Part shown: positions 31,913-44,667 of the stretch, piece by piece
Layout of the letters: each line of letters opens with the position of its first letter
Position numbering within the stretch: position 1 is the first letter of the stretch
DNA from: Acarospora socialis
Lineage: Eukaryota; Ascomycota; Lecanoromycetes; Acarosporales; Acarosporaceae
DNA: 64,000 nucleotides
Direction of reading: 5' to 3'
NCBI GenBank assembly: GCA_025617375.2
Contig: JAMYGW020000006.1
Location: forward strand, 1,617,001-1,681,000
Made by a program: the position numbers and the translations under genes
Notes under the pieces: generated by a model
Seen by the model: only the letters and a program-made list of their open reading frames with translations
The model's database searches: none
Told to the model about the DNA's origin: nothing

Positions 31913-32927
31913 CCGAAGGAGCCAACGCCGACAACGAGCCATGGATTGCTCAGTTCGACAAGGAATTGAGGGACTGGGACAAGGAACCGGGTGAAGATGC
32001 CTTCGCAGTGATGCTGAAGGATTTCCTTCTATCAGACGGAGATTCTGCTGCAGCGGAGACAGCGCACCGAATTGATAACTTTTACACACAAGAATATCTC
32101 CCTTCGGACCCCATCATGAAGTTTGAGGCTGATCAGGGAATGGAGGGATTTCTTGGCGGCCTCTATGAGAACGTCTTCACCCTCGCAAGGCTCATCCCGT
32201 ACAATAGCTCCAATCAAGATAAACTTGTGCAGGTCATATTAGAGCTTCGGAAGTTACCTCCAAGGCAGTTCAAGATATGGCAGGTATATTATGTCTTGCT
32301 ATGTGATGTCCTCACTCTGCTTTTGACTGTTGACACTACCACCAGGAGTATTGCCTTGTGTGGACCCGGGAACCAATATTTGCGATGTTGCAGGAAGACA
32401 ACTGGAACGGAAATCATCGTACGTCCGAATGCGTCTTTGTCTCGTTTGGGTCTCCAGCGCACTTGCTAATACAGGTCTGGATAGCAAGTGATTTTAACGA
32501 GGAAAACGGCGGAGACGGCTATTACTCGTTCGAAGAATTATGCCACCAATGGGTTAACTTTTCAAGCTTCCTCGCGCGTTGCGTCGAAGCGGGTGTCGAT
32601 GACCGCTTCGAAAACCGCTGCAAGTATCCGAGCATCGACATCCCGGAAGGTCTGGAGCACGACCTGCCGCGCGGACCGGAGCGGGACTGTAAGGCGATGG
32701 TGGCAGCCCAGTACATCTTGCTGGCGGGTCGGACCTTGGCCGATGACTGCTTCCAAAAGCTCGGCCAGGGATTTGGGCCGGACCGATGGAGGCACTGGGC
32801 GGAAAAGCTTGGAGAGATATCGAAACAAGAGGGCCGCGATACCTGCTTGGGCTCCGCTACGGACAAAGCTCGCAGATATATGGTTTCCCTGCATCCGGAA
32901 CTCTTTATAGATTCTGAGGATGGGTGA
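31909..32927 (+). CDS. Fungal protein resembling the DUF3632 family
   Basis: Rebuilt as join(31909..32283,32346..32418,32485..32927), 296 residues. Intron 1 is GTATAT...CACCAG (62 bp, phase 0). Intron 2 is GTACGT...GGATAG (66 bp, phase 1) with a GCTAATA branch; it contains no stop, so retention is possible. The protein is acidic and helical, with no catalytic motif: an N-terminal helix KELRDWDKEPGEDAFAVML, LGGLYENVFTLARLIPY, QFKIWQEYCLVWTREP, and a conserved-looking C-terminal half ARCVEAGVDDRFENRC, DCKAMVAAQYILLAGR and DRWRHWAEKL. The layout resembles the DUF3632 proteins of filamentous fungi, which have no known function. The family call is from memory. Confidence 0.65.
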
Positions 32928-33718
32928 ATAGACTGGTCACGCTGCCTGGGTCGAGGAGAAGCCATGGATGAGTTCTTGAAAGTGAGGTTGGTCGAATTCA
33001 CTCAAGAAGGAATAGAGAAAGATAACGGAGGAGGTGCCTATAGGTTCCGTTCGCAGAACGGAGGACAATCGAGAAGAATATTACATCCACCCCTCTTTGG
33101 TTGAGAGAGGCTGTACGTAGATAGGGTAGGGTGATCAGGAGTTAGACAGGATCATTCGCTCGGGCGTACTTGAGTCATGCAAGAAGATAAAATAGATACC
33201 CCGCAATAATAAGGACAAGCGACAGAAGAACTTCGCCCTATCACTTCAGACTTAAATCAATTCAAGTATAACTGTTCAACTTCTTCCGCCTCATCGATCC
33301 CCTCCATTCGTGACCGCATTGACCATCTGCTCCAGCACGAGTTCTGTATCTTATGCAGTACAAGCTACCATTATGCTGCCGCAAGGCCGCCAAGTCACAC
33401 TCCTTTCAAGTACTGCATCTTGCTGCAGATTGACCACGCCATAAGCGTCTATAACACTAAGATATTAGGGATGAAACAAAAAAGCCTCGAGTGTTTGGAG
33501 TGAGCTGAGCGTGGTGCTCATTTGCCCTATAGTTACCCGGTTCTGATTCGAAAGAATACCGATACCACGGCAGCGGGGATTCTCGCGCTAATGCACGTCA
33601 TATCGTTACTTTATCGGACGAAGCTCAACACCATCCCTGATGCAAATCATTGCGCACAGAAACACCCGCGATTGACTAACCGGAGGAGAGGAAAAGTGGG
33701 GAGGACTTACGAGTAGAC
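32928..33718. other. Intergenic, no gene recognised
   Basis: About 790 bp upstream of the FHA-BRCT gene. Short frames (33522-33716) have no support. Confidence 0.45.
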
Positions 33719-36368
33719 ATGGCTCCAGCAAAATTTAACTTGCTGGAGCACATCTCTCGAGATAATACGACTGTCCATCCCATTACAGCTGGCGATGCCG
33801 ACAAACCAATCTGCCATTTTATGGACAAAGAATTGAGATTGTGGACGACCGGAAGCAATGCAACAGGCGCTTCAGCGATCATACGTACGCTTGCACTTCC
33901 TTGATAGCGCAGCCAATGCTAAGCACTGGTCAGATGCCTACTTAAATGCAATCCTTTTGGAGGCTCTTGAACCTGAAATTTCTATTCTACCGCCAAACTG
34001 GACAAGCTCAAGTAGTAACACGAACAGGCACGAAGGTGTCCGTGTTCGCAAATCTACCCCGCAAGCTCAAGTTTTCGTCCAGTTGCGACCTGGCGACCAA
34101 TTTATCATATCATCTAGACGATTCTCTCTCACCATATCCGAGCCGGATTCAGCTCGGTTTACTCCATCGGTCAGCGAACACTCTACTGTCGTTGACCTCG
34201 AGCACAACGAGGTTGACAATGCCAATACCAGTCTACCTCTGCAAGGTGATGGCAATACTAACCCTGCCAGCGCGAACGCTTCAAACCCCTCACTACGTGG
34301 TGACGAGATCGACATGTTGGGATCACCCTATGTTGTTGCATCCAATGGTCCTGATGGAGAGTTATCATCATCAGAATCAAAGCAGTCTGACACTGACTTT
34401 GGTCTCCTTAAGACTTCTGCTACCGGAGGTCATCCTCAGTATTCCACGGAACGCGTGGATAGCGTTGATCAGATTGCTGTAGTGATCGGCAATAAGTTCA
34501 GCGTAACGAGAATAGCGGGGGAGCAGCGGCAGAATCACTTGGCAGGAGAAGACGTTATGCACGAACAGAACGGCGGATCTCGCTCAGATGAAGCTTCTCA
34601 TGTCGCATTAAACGAAGAAACGACAAAGCTAGTCCATGACGTTGTAAGCCCTGAAATTGGCACCTTGCCTGAAGGCGACCAAACCGAAGTGGAAGATTTA
34701 CCTATAGATGCAACCAGTCTCGCGTTAGCTCAGAGTAACGGCAAAAGGTCTCCTGTACCTTCAGCGACAGAGGTTACATATCCAAAAACCTTATTTGGTC
34801 CACTGATGCCGGGAGAGGGCAAGCTGCTGGGAAAGGACGAGGCTACGTCAAGCGTTCTAAGTCAACCTGGAGCTGAGCCGATGGCGGAAGCACAAGGTGT
34901 CCAGCAGACCTTCCACGGGCAGCCTCCCAAAACTGCGCAATCTCTCAGTGACGTACAAGCAACAGAACATCATGATACGCATCCGGTCAATCCGGCCATT
35001 CCTCCGTCCTCGCCGAAGATCAGTACACCTTCGAGACGCCAAGCTTCTGATGCAGTCTTAGTTGCAAACGCTGGGGCACAGAGCACCTTCGGAGAAGCCC
35101 CCGCACAGGCGTCAAGTGTCTTGCCGCAAGCTCAAGATGATGTAGACACCCAGACTAGTACCATAGCTAGGGTAGACGGGTTTTTGCAGCTTGCAGGAAT
35201 CAAGTCAGACCTAACCAACAGCGATTCTAGTCCTGGCAAAGTCACTATGGCGCGCGATATTGAGACCCATAGCGAAGTCAAAAGACCGTTCAAACCCCGC
35301 ACAGATCTGGCAGCGGTTGGAGAGGAAAGCACGGAGAGCGATGGCGAACTCGACTCCCCAACTCCCGCCTCGTTTTCTGCGCGAGGTAGACCACGAGTTG
35401 TTCAGCCATCGAAATTGAAGGGTTCAGCTAAACGAAAGCTGAAGAGCTTCGAAAGGGACGCAAGCCCCCGACTCAAAACTGCCGCTAAACGGAGGAAGAC
35501 TCAGGATACAGAGAGCAGCATGGAGAGTACCATTGAAGTACGCCCACTTTCGTCAAGACGAAAAGCGATGACCTCGTCTCAGACATCAAAGAGAGAAAGC
35601 CGGGGCGTATCAACTATAACCAAAGCGCCAAGTTCCTCGACCCCAAGCCACAGAATAGCCCAGAGTAAAAGCACCAGTGCTGAGAGATACGATGGGCCGC
35701 CACCTCGCGTTCTCTTTAGTAGTAACAGCACCGTCGATGAAAAGCCTCACTTAATGGCTTTCTTTACGGGTCAAGGCGGAAGGCAGGTGAAGGCGGTAAA
35801 GGACTGCACCATCCTATGTGTTGGTCCCGGAGAGCTAAAGAAAACGAGCAAGTTACTGCTAGCTGTTGTGTCAGGGAAAGATATTGTCAGAGACAAGTGG
35901 GTCGTAGACAGTGCGAGACAACGGCGGCTGCTTGACCCCAGACCGTACTTCGCGGAAGACTCAGACCGAGAAGCCGAATGGGGAACGAAGCTCGGAGACG
36001 CGATAGCTCGCGGTAAAAGTGGGACCAAGCCATTCGCAGAATGGACGATCTGGTTCACTCCAACGCTGAAAAGAGAGCTGGGTAGTGGATTCGTAGATTT
36101 GAAGGAAGTAGCTTTACTCGCTGGCGCGGACGCGGTCTATGCTAAATTGCCACCAAAGGGAGCTGACCCAGAAGCAAACATGTTGATTCTAGCGAGTTCA
36201 AACGACAGAGACGCCCAAACTCTGGCTGAAGGCGGCTGGACTTGCCACAGCAAGGACGTCATATCTCTGAGCGTGTTGCAAGGGAGACTGAACACGGAAA
36301 ACTTCAAGCTCGACCTCCGGCCATCGGCCGTCGAAGTAAGGATTGGCGGAAAGAGAAAGAAGAGATGA
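33719..36368 (+). CDS. FHA plus tandem BRCT protein, Mdb1/MDC1-like
   Basis: Probable chromatin or DNA-damage adaptor that reads phosphorylated histone H2A (family knowledge for fission yeast Mdb1 and animal MDC1; inference here). Rebuilt as join(33719..33884,33934..36368), 866 residues. The 49-bp intron (GTACGC...GGTCAG, branch GCTAAG) splits an N-terminal FHA-like domain: DKELRLWTTGSNATGASAII joins HAYLNAI, giving the FHA S-x-x-H-A pattern, and FVQLRPGDQFIISSRRFSL would be its last strands. A long disordered acidic Ser/Thr-rich middle follows. Basic segments (KGSAKRKLKSF, KTAAKRRKTQD) are possible nuclear signals. The C-terminus has two BRCT-like modules, the first with DIVRDKWVVDSARQRRLLDP. 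It ends in a basic tail, GGKRKKR. Confidence 0.78.
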
Positions 36369-39300
36369 ATGATCACATGAGCCACGATGTTCGGAGACGG
36401 CTATATTCTACGAGTCTAGCAGGTTATCCGAAGGGATGCTGGAAATGTCTGCCATGTTGCCATGTCTTATGAGTTATGGCCCAGCGGACCGCGGCTAGGT
36501 CGCACGTGCTTTGCATTTGCAGGAGCTTTTTGTTTGCCGTTTCTACACTTAAGGTGCCATGTGTGGCGCTCATGGGCAGCAGGGAGTTTGCTATCGCTTG
36601 CTAGATACCCCACAATTGAATCTGATCTCGTCTATGTCGCCCCGAAGCTCACACTGGGACTCTGGCTGTCAAGGTGCACGCCCTGACTGATCAGTACTCG
36701 CATGCCCTACCCTGCCAAGTCACCTTCACCCGTGCTCTGCGATTCTTCAATCCCATCCTTCTCGGCTATCCTCCTGTATACAGAACAACAACCTCTAACC
36801 GAGATCTCTTGCCCCGAAAAGACCCGTCGCATCCACATCCACATTCACATCCACCTTTGAGGTGTGCAGTGTCGTTGTGAGTGAGGGTGCAGTAGGCGAA
36901 AATGTTCGGTCTGTTGCATAATCCACTGAGCTAGATGATTCCCTCCTACACAGACAAGGTGACCGCTTCATTGTACGCGAGGTCCAGAGTGGCTTTGGTC
37001 AAGTCGATGTCCACCGTAGCGGGGTCAGATAAGGTAGTTGCGCGTTGGGCTCGAGGTGGAGCATTAATTGACTCCGATGATTCAGTCGTCCGGGGAAAGA
37101 GATGCCGTTGTGGCGGTTGTGGGAGTGGGCTTGGCTAGGGAGAAGGACATGTGACTGTCTGTTGCATCTCCGCTCAGCGTTGTTAAGGTCAGGGCTAAGG
37201 TAGGTACTCGTATGCTGGAGGGCTAGCAAATGCATGCACAACTCGAGCATAGCTGCATCCTCAAAGGAGCTTGCAATCGTGTGAAGGTAGATACAAGTCA
37301 CGAGCCCCTCGTCTCTCGTGTCCAAGTCGCACGGATCCTCTAATCTAGATTCCATAGGATAGAGACAGGAAGATTCGGAGCATCCCTTTACCTCATAATA
37401 TAATATAACCAGATCGTAAGGTACCTTACCTAGGGCATCGTGCTCAGTCCTCACCCCACACACCGATAAAGCTACGCAGCCAACGCTCATTTGCAGCGGC
37501 GTTGGCGCTTCAGCAACCCGTGTGATGCGATCGACCCTCATAAGATCTACAGCAAGTCGAGTCTTGCAAATACCCTCGGGAATACCATCATCTCCGTGCA
37601 TTGCTAGAGTCCCTACACAGTAAGGTGTATCTCCTGATTGTGATGCGTAAGTGTCTAGGATAGGCGCTTCGGTTGGACGCCGATTCTCGATGCAGAAACA
37701 AGTGCCCCGTCTCCCCATCTCGAAAATCAGTTGTGGAACGCTCTGTGACGGTTATTCTTTCTCAGCAGTGGGGATTTCGAGATGATTTATATCTGTAGAT
37801 TGTGATACCCCCTTTCCACGTCTTGGACCCGTTTGAAAAGCTGATAAGTGACCTCCGATTGCCGAGCTGGCACGCCATATCTCAGTAGAATCGGTCGGCC
37901 CAAGACGAGCTAGGGGCGCCCATCAGCTTGGAAGCGCCCCTTTGGCGACACGCTCTCGTCATTGACTTCCTCGACTCGTCGGGGATTGATTCGCTGAGAG
38001 CTGCCCGAGTGCCAATGCGATGGGATGAAAAGTCCGGGTAACTTACTATTTAGCGAGATTGCGAAGGGGGATATCCTGGCGGCTGCCCTAGCAGGGATGC
38101 CCTGTCCATCTCGTACCTTACGGGATGTAGCTCCATACACGCGCTTGTAGTTGGGCTCGCAGTCTTGGTTATCAGATACCTACTTGGCGATCGGCTTTTG
38201 GGATGCGACTGATGGATAGGAGCTGCATGATGGCGTGCATGAATGCTACGAATGGCTCTAGCACGCCTAGCCAGTCCCCTACACATGGGATGTGAATTTG
38301 CTTTTCCTCTCCTCTTCCTTGCAGCATCTGCGTCTACGATTACAGGTGAAGAATGACTTTTCGGAATTGTCCACATTTTCTGCCCTTCGTCTGACCTTCC
38401 TTTGGATGTTTTACTGTACCGATGAAACTGTAGGTCCCCAGTTCAATCCATGCGCTGTCCTGAGATACCAGCTATGAGTCCCAGGGTAGCTTTGTGATTG
38501 CTAAACATGACGGTGGTGCGAAACGCATTGAATAATAATGTCCTCAGCCGTCCTTTCGCGCATATGAGATTCCAATCGGGCGAAGCGCCTGCCAATGGTC
38601 CCGGATGTGGGTACTGATCAAGAAGCGAAAGAAGATTTCGGGGTTTAAATAATGCCCCAAACTCAGGGTCTCTACACAAACAACATGCAGCCAACGTTTC
38701 ATGCTTCCAGAAACCAACATCCTTCCGAAGCGCCTTCGCGGAAGTAATAGCAAAGGAGAGAGGAAAAGGGAGGAAAAAGATCCGAGACAATTGAATTCGA
38801 GGATCTTTGTCTTACCTTCCTGACCGAGTGATGCGTACAAGTATGGTAAATCCATATTCATGCCGGCAGGGGCTTTACCTTTCACGTACGCAGTCTTTCC
38901 TGCGGGAATAAAGTCTATGAGCTTAAATTGCAGGAAAGGAGAAAAGGTTCCAGTGAATGATAGTGGGGTACTGGTGGTAGTGGAGGTGTGAGTGAAGTAA
39001 ATGCTGGCTGTCCTGAAGTGAATGGTTTGGTGCGACCTTCACTCTTTACTCTTCACTTTCTCGCTGATACCTACTTCATCTCTTTCCATTTCCTCCACTT
39101 CTTGTAAAACCTCACACTCCTTTGTTTTTCTCACCGACCAAAGCCAACTTTAGTTCATATCTTTGCTCCTTCGCTCATCCAAACGCGTGATAGAGTCTGA
39201 GACTCTGACCGCATCTACGATCATTACTCGTCTTCCTTCAAAGTCTTGAAAGTCGACATTCACTCGTACCATAGTACTCACCAGTCATACACTCCTTGTC

Positions 39301-39370
39301 CCCAAACTGCTGTCGGGATTTGACATCTCGTACTTCATAGAGTTTTACTTCGCAGTACACTTACGAGACG
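36369..39370. other. 3-kb stretch without a recognised gene
   Basis: No frame here carries a recognisable domain. A 239-codon minus-strand frame (36999-37718) exists but its composition is not protein-like. About 38,990-39,370 is strongly C/T-rich and is the likely promoter and long leader of the WSC gene. A short CATCCACA/CATTCACA repeat lies near 36830-36855. Confidence 0.45.
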
Positions 39371-41536
39371 ATGCATGTCACCGTCGTTAACACCTTAGCC
39401 CTAGGGCTCCTCTCAACCTTGGTCGTGCCAGTCACTTCCTTCTGGCGCTTACCTTGCAAAGTTCCCATCGTGACCGAACGCGCCGATCCGGTTATTAGTC
39501 CTGGAAAGGTATCCAGCCATGCCCACACGATCATGGGTGGGAATGGTTTCGGATTCACCATGGACTATGCTCAGGCGAGAGCTTCAACCTGCTCCTCCTG
39601 CACCGTCTCCAAGGATATGTCCAACTACTGGGTTCCAACTCTGTACTTCAAGGCGAAGAATGGTAGTTTCATTAGTGTGGACCAGGCTGGTGGTGCTACG
39701 GTCTACTACGAGTATGTCTTCCTTCCTTTCTGGCGTGCAATGCCTGACACCTTCTAGGCAACGTGTGGGATATCCTGGAGAGAAACTTCTTGCCTTCCCG
39801 GAAGGTTTCCGCATGGTAGCCGGCAATCCCGCGGCTCGTAGCTATACCGGAGCTCTCGATGCTCAAGCCATCACCTACGCTTGTCTCAACTACAACGGTC
39901 CTGCCACGAAGGAGACGAATGGCTTCCCCACCACCAACTGCCCATCCGGTTTACGCGCCCAAGTTTATTTCCCGTCTTGCTGGGATGGCGTCAACCTCGA
40001 TTCGCCGGACCACAAGTCTCACGTCGCTTACCCGACTAGTTACAACAACGGCGCTTGCCCTAGCTCGCACCCCAAGCACTTGATCTCGCTCTTTTATGAA
40101 GTCATTTGGAATGTCAACGATTTCGCCAACGAATGGTACGGCAACACACAGCCTTTTGTCTGGTCCATGGGCGATCCCACTGGCTATGGGTACCATGGTG
40201 ATTTCGTAAGATCTTTCGCTCCACTCTTCCGTCTTGAGAAACTGCCGGCTAATACGTTCAGGTCAACGGCTGGGATGTTCCAACCCTTCAGAAGGCCGTC
40301 GACACCTGCACCGCCAGTAGTGGTAACGTTGAAGACTGCAAGGTGTTCGATCTCATCCCGGACGGGCAAGCCGAAGGCTGCAGGATCCCACCTTCGATTA
40401 ACGAAAACGTGTTCGGCGTTCTGGACGCGCTCCCAGGTTGCAACCCCGTGCAAGCGGGTCCAGGTGACGCGGTTCCCAAGAGTGACTGTGGCGCTCCAGA
40501 CACGATTGGCACCCCTGAGACGTACTTTACCGATTTGACCGTGTCGAAGAAGTGGGAGTATGCCGGTTGTGGTACGGACAGCATCACCGCACGTGTCCTG
40601 ACTGACGACCACGAGAGCAACGACAAGATGACTGTCGAGACTTGCGTCGACTATTGCTCCAACAAAGGATTTTCTGTTGCTGGCCTCGAATACGCGCGGG
40701 AGTGTTACTGCGGTAATAGCATTGGGAAAACAGGTGCTCCAGTTCCTGGAGTCATGGGTAATTGCATGATGAAGTGCGTGGGCGACTCTAAGGAATACTG
40801 CGGTGGTTATGCAGCCATCTCTCTGTATCAGAAGTGCGGCAGCACGTGCCAGAACGTACAATTCGGTGTCACACCCGCATCGACCGACTCTTCCACTGCA
40901 GCAGCTCCGGCCGAGGCTCGAGGCAACACCCTCGTATCATCCTCCGAGTCCGTTCCTGCAAGCTCAATGACAACTCAAGCTGCTAGCTCTTCTGCAGCTC
41001 CTGCTAGCACTGATGTAGTAACATCAAAAGCTACGCCGATCGCTACAGCCACAGATTCTTACGGCTCAACCCCTCCGGCTGGAGCTTCAGAAGTTCCATC
41101 TGGCACCAGCCCCGGCGTCTCGCCATCCAGTAGCGTTTCAGGTGTCGCCGCCACTGCTGTTCCGACGGCCGATTCTAACGTCACGCTTCCGTCCGGCTGG
41201 AGCTCCGCCGGCTGCTATAGCGACGCACTCAGTCCACGCTCCTTGGGCTTCTGGGGCTACTGGGGCGAAGAGATCACCTCGTCCGGCTGTGCCAAATATT
41301 GCGACAGCAAAGGCTACACCTTCGCCGGCACCGAGAACCGCGGCCAATGCTTCTGCGGCAACGAATTGATCCAGGCCGAGTCCAAGCCTAGCACCGAGTG
41401 CAACTTACCCTGTCGCGGCAGCGACGCCGAAATCTGCGGTGGATCGGCGCGTCTGAGCGTCTTCACCAAGTCGAGCGGCAAATCCAGGCGATCGCACCGT
41501 CACGGCCGGGTCCATTACCTCGGACTGACTTCTTAG
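39371..41536 (+). CDS. Secreted DUF1996 protein with two WSC domains
   Basis: Extracellular or wall-associated protein. Rebuilt as join(39371..39711,39758..40205,40262..41536), 687 residues; introns of 46 bp (GTATGT...TTCTAG) and 56 bp (GTAAGA...TTCAG). A signal peptide (about 1-23, LALGLLSTLVVPVTS) precedes the DUF1996 domain (about 35-330: SPGKVSSHAHTIMGGNGF, CSSCTVSKDMSNYWVPTLYF, FPSCWDGVNLDSPDHKSHVAYP). A first WSC domain (about 360-455) has YAGCGTD, CVDYCSNKGF, CYCGNSI and CGGYAAISLY. A Ser/Thr/Ala/Pro-rich, probably O-glycosylated linker follows, then a second WSC domain (about 575-663: SAGCYSD, CAKYCDSKGYTFAG, CFCGN, ICGGSARLSVF). WSC domains bind glycans; DUF1996 has no proven activity. 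No membrane anchor at the C-terminus. Confidence 0.9.
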
Positions 41537-42724
41537 CCGCTGTCGTTCTTGGCTCACTGCTGTCGGCGTCGGTGGCGTGTCTAGAAGCGGGAGCCCAAAA
41601 CTTTCGATTCTTTGGAGTAGCGTTCTTCACTTTTCTTGATTAGTCGCACTCCCAATCCCTTTTGTCTAGAACGCACTTTTTCGGTCCGGCCTCGATCGGC
41701 TCCGACGCTCGTTTGACACGAATGTAAAATCCGTCCACACCTGTCTTGTCTTGTCTTCCTCCGGCTGGATGCTGGGCCTGACGTCGACAGCGACACTGTC
41801 TGCTGCATGAGGGAACGGTGGCAGTTAGAGAAGTAGAATCATGTAGAATGTCAAGAAGCACACTTCTACCCGTCCAAGTTCCCTATTGCATTTTGCTCAA
41901 ATGGTTGATTCCCGTGAGGCCATGAGCCAAATCGACTCGCAATCAAAGTCCTCGGTCCTTTTACTCTCCTGCCCCCCCAGAACCTGCCAAACCTTGCCCT
42001 TGGCGCCTCGCACCTGGCGCGGCGTCCCGACATGGTCTCGCTGAGGAGGTAGGTCGATCGATTCAGGCCAGGTATTTGTGAATTTCTTTGTAGAGTCAGG
42101 TAGGAAAAGTCAGTCTACGGGGGAGGGCGGGGCGGTGGAGGCAGCTGCCGAGAGATGTAACGTGTCCTCTCCGTGCCTGCGTAATTGAATGCGATGGAGA
42201 CTCCCAGATAGCGAGCTTCGGGACGGTCTTGTAAAGATACCAAAGGATGCAAGGCAAGGAAAGGAGGGCGGGAGGAAAGGGGTTTGGTGGATGGAGTCTG
42301 AGGTTGGAGGGGAGCGAAGTGGTTGGTAGGGGATTGAGAATAATGGCGACAGGGTTTTGGAAGTGATGAGAGGATAGTGATGGAGGCGTTGCGAGGTGTG
42401 TTGTTGTAGTTGTAGAGCAGTTGCCTAAGAGGAGCAGTGAGGTGAAGAACAGAGTAGAGAGTGGAGTGGGTATCTAGGGCAGAGCCCCTTCAATTGCTCT
42501 TTGGGATCTTGATTTGTGTGGAAGCGCGTCGTCACGGATGAGGTGGGATTGGCATGAATAGTGAAGGGTGAGCAAGATGGAAATGAGAAGGACGGCAGAC
42601 GACAATGGTGGGCATGAGTTAGGTGATTTGATGCAGCCCTTACATGCATGAAACAGACTTCGATTCAAAACCGTTCGCTCCCGCAACCACGTCCATGGAC
42701 CTTACAACATCCCATCACGACCGC
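41537..42724. other. Convergent intergenic region, purine-rich in part
   Basis: About 1.2 kb between the WSC gene and ERV41, both 3' ends. 42240-42360 is G/A-rich. No gene recognised. Confidence 0.45.
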
Positions 42725-44056
42725 TCAGTCTTCATCCGCATCCTCGACCGTCGCCCGCCCGTGCAAGACGCCTTGGCCCCCGCGCCGTTTCCTGCGTCCC
42801 CACACTTCGCCCACCCACCCGCTCAACTGATAGCACCAACCCCCACCAACCAGCACCCCGCTGACGACATTCACAAGCCTGACGCACAGCGCCAACAGGC
42901 CGCCCTTCTCCTCGGATACAGTGAGCAAGATGGGCTCGATGTCGAACTTGAAGAAAATGCCGGGGATCATGCGCTCGCCGATCATGTAGGATTGTGAGGT
43001 GACAGCGTACTGGTTCGTAACGATGGTGTTTTTGTCTCTGTTGGTGTTCGGAGAGGGGGCGAAGGAGGTGGAGGAGGTGAGGGAGCGGGTGTAGATGGTG
43101 GGGACGACGGAGAGGTAGTATTGGAATTTGAAAAAGTGGTATGGGGTGGTGTCGAGGGTGCGGTCGAGCGGGTTGAGGAGCGATGGGTAGAAGGGGCCGA
43201 AGGAGAGCTCGGAGATGATGTGTGAGAAGTTGAACGCTTTTCGACATCACCCCATGGATCAGCGTCTTCCGCTCGGGAAATGATAGACATCAATGACTTG
43301 GGCTGGTGTTGACTTACCGGAATGATCCAAATGCTCCCCGAACTCCATATACCCATGCCCTCTCGCCGTGATATGAAAATCGCCCTGCACCTTATTCCCC
43401 TCCAGACTGCCATATATCCTACAGGCCTTCCCCTCGCCTCTCACCCTCGGCGTCTTCGCAAACTTCCTTCCCCGCTTCCCTTGCGCCAACACATCATGAA
43501 CGTGCTGTTCTTCCTCCGCCTCGAATGCCGCCCCACCGCTATGCAGCCGATGCACACCCTTGGCGTCGACCCACTGACCCCAGTCCGTCGCGTCCCGCCG
43601 CAACATATCACCCGCGAGAATACGGTCGCCCGAGGCGTCTTGCACGTTGATGTGTAGGTCGGGACAGCGCATGGCGACGACGATGTCGAGGTTGATTTGC
43701 AGGTCATGCGAGACGCCCTTCTCGACGCTGAAGTGGTGCGTTTGGTGGCCTTGCCACCATCGGCGCAGCTCCGAGAAGGTCAGCAGCAGGCAGATGGCGA
43801 GAAGTAGGCTGGTGATTTGGCCGCCGCGGCGGGAGGGGAGCGAGTAGGTTGGTTTGGTTTTGGCTGCGTTTCGGATTCAGCGCTGGACTTTGCAATACTG
43901 ATGATCGAGGGAACGGATGGGGAAAGAGATGGCGGTAGAGACGTAAGGGGTTTTTCTGCACTTACGGAAAGCATCGAACGTCCTCAGCCCGTCAGTGAAT
44001 GTCTTCTTCTCCCCGAATGCGCTCTCATCCAGCTGATGGTCTGCGAATCCATTCAT
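42725..44056 (-). CDS. ERV41: COPII vesicle protein Erv41 (ERGIC2-like)
   Basis: Membrane protein that cycles between ER and Golgi with Erv46 and helps retrieve ER proteins (family knowledge). Rebuilt as complement(join(42725..43236,43318..43863,43966..44056)), 382 residues. Introns are 102 bp (GTAAGT...ACGCAG) and 81 bp (GTAAGT...AAAAG), both phase 1. Seen: RTFDAFPKTKPTYSLPSRRG across intron 1, a first TM segment (ITSLLLAICLLLTFSEL), a lumenal domain with DLQINLDIVVAMRCPDLHIN and CRIYGSLEGNKVQGDFHI, HIISELSFGPFYPSLLNPLD after intron 2, and GIFFKFDIEPILLTV near the second TM region. The C-terminal TM (LCVRLVNVVSGVLVGGGW) is followed by a basic tail. Confidence 0.93.
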
Positions 44057-44667
44057 AGGGATCATGCGACGGTTAGTTATGAGCGTTGCGAAAACTATCA
44101 AGTAATCCTAGAGTTGAGGCATAGAAATCTCGGGAGTCACTGTCGCGAAGATGACAGCTATGCGATCCAGGCACTACTGGTCCGTGCGTCTGGTGTTGCG
44201 CCATATCCGAGCGCGCTATCTTTTGATCTTCGTTATATTTAGTAGCCCAAGAGAGCTCATACCCTGACTTTAGTAAGTCTGTATGCAAGTTCTATTTCAA
44301 CATCATGTACAATTTCTCGTAAATATTATATCCTTCATCTAGGTGATTCGGAATCTAGGACTCGATGTCTGATTTGTGGTGTAGTGCCAAGCCAATTCCA
44401 ACCCCCTGCCATCATGGCTGTTGGCTGGAAGAATCTTTTCGTTTTAGCTAGGAGCTGAGGGTATGTTTACTGTGAGAGAATCATTTGGTGGCGACAAGAA
44501 AATTCCCGAAGTCGACAGGCTGGAAAGGCAAACGACCCTCCTATCAAGCATCGGATTTTCATTGCATCTCCAACCTAGGCTATAATCTCCACTCCACCCC
44601 ACCCCACGACCCAGACCTACTCCTACATCCTCCCCTCTCTCGACAAGCGAGCGTAAAAAGCAACCAG
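44057..44667. other. Intergenic between ERV41 and the golgin-like gene
   Basis: 610 bp, both genes on the minus strand: ERV41 promoter plus the 3' end of the coiled-coil gene. Nothing else seen. Confidence 0.5.

Noticed and set aside
36999-37718. 239-codon minus-strand open frame
   Set aside because: No domain, amino-acid composition not protein-like, no splice partners; length alone is not enough.
42644-42997. 117-codon plus-strand frame near the ERV41 3' end
   Set aside because: Mostly antisense to ERV41 exon 3; no domain.
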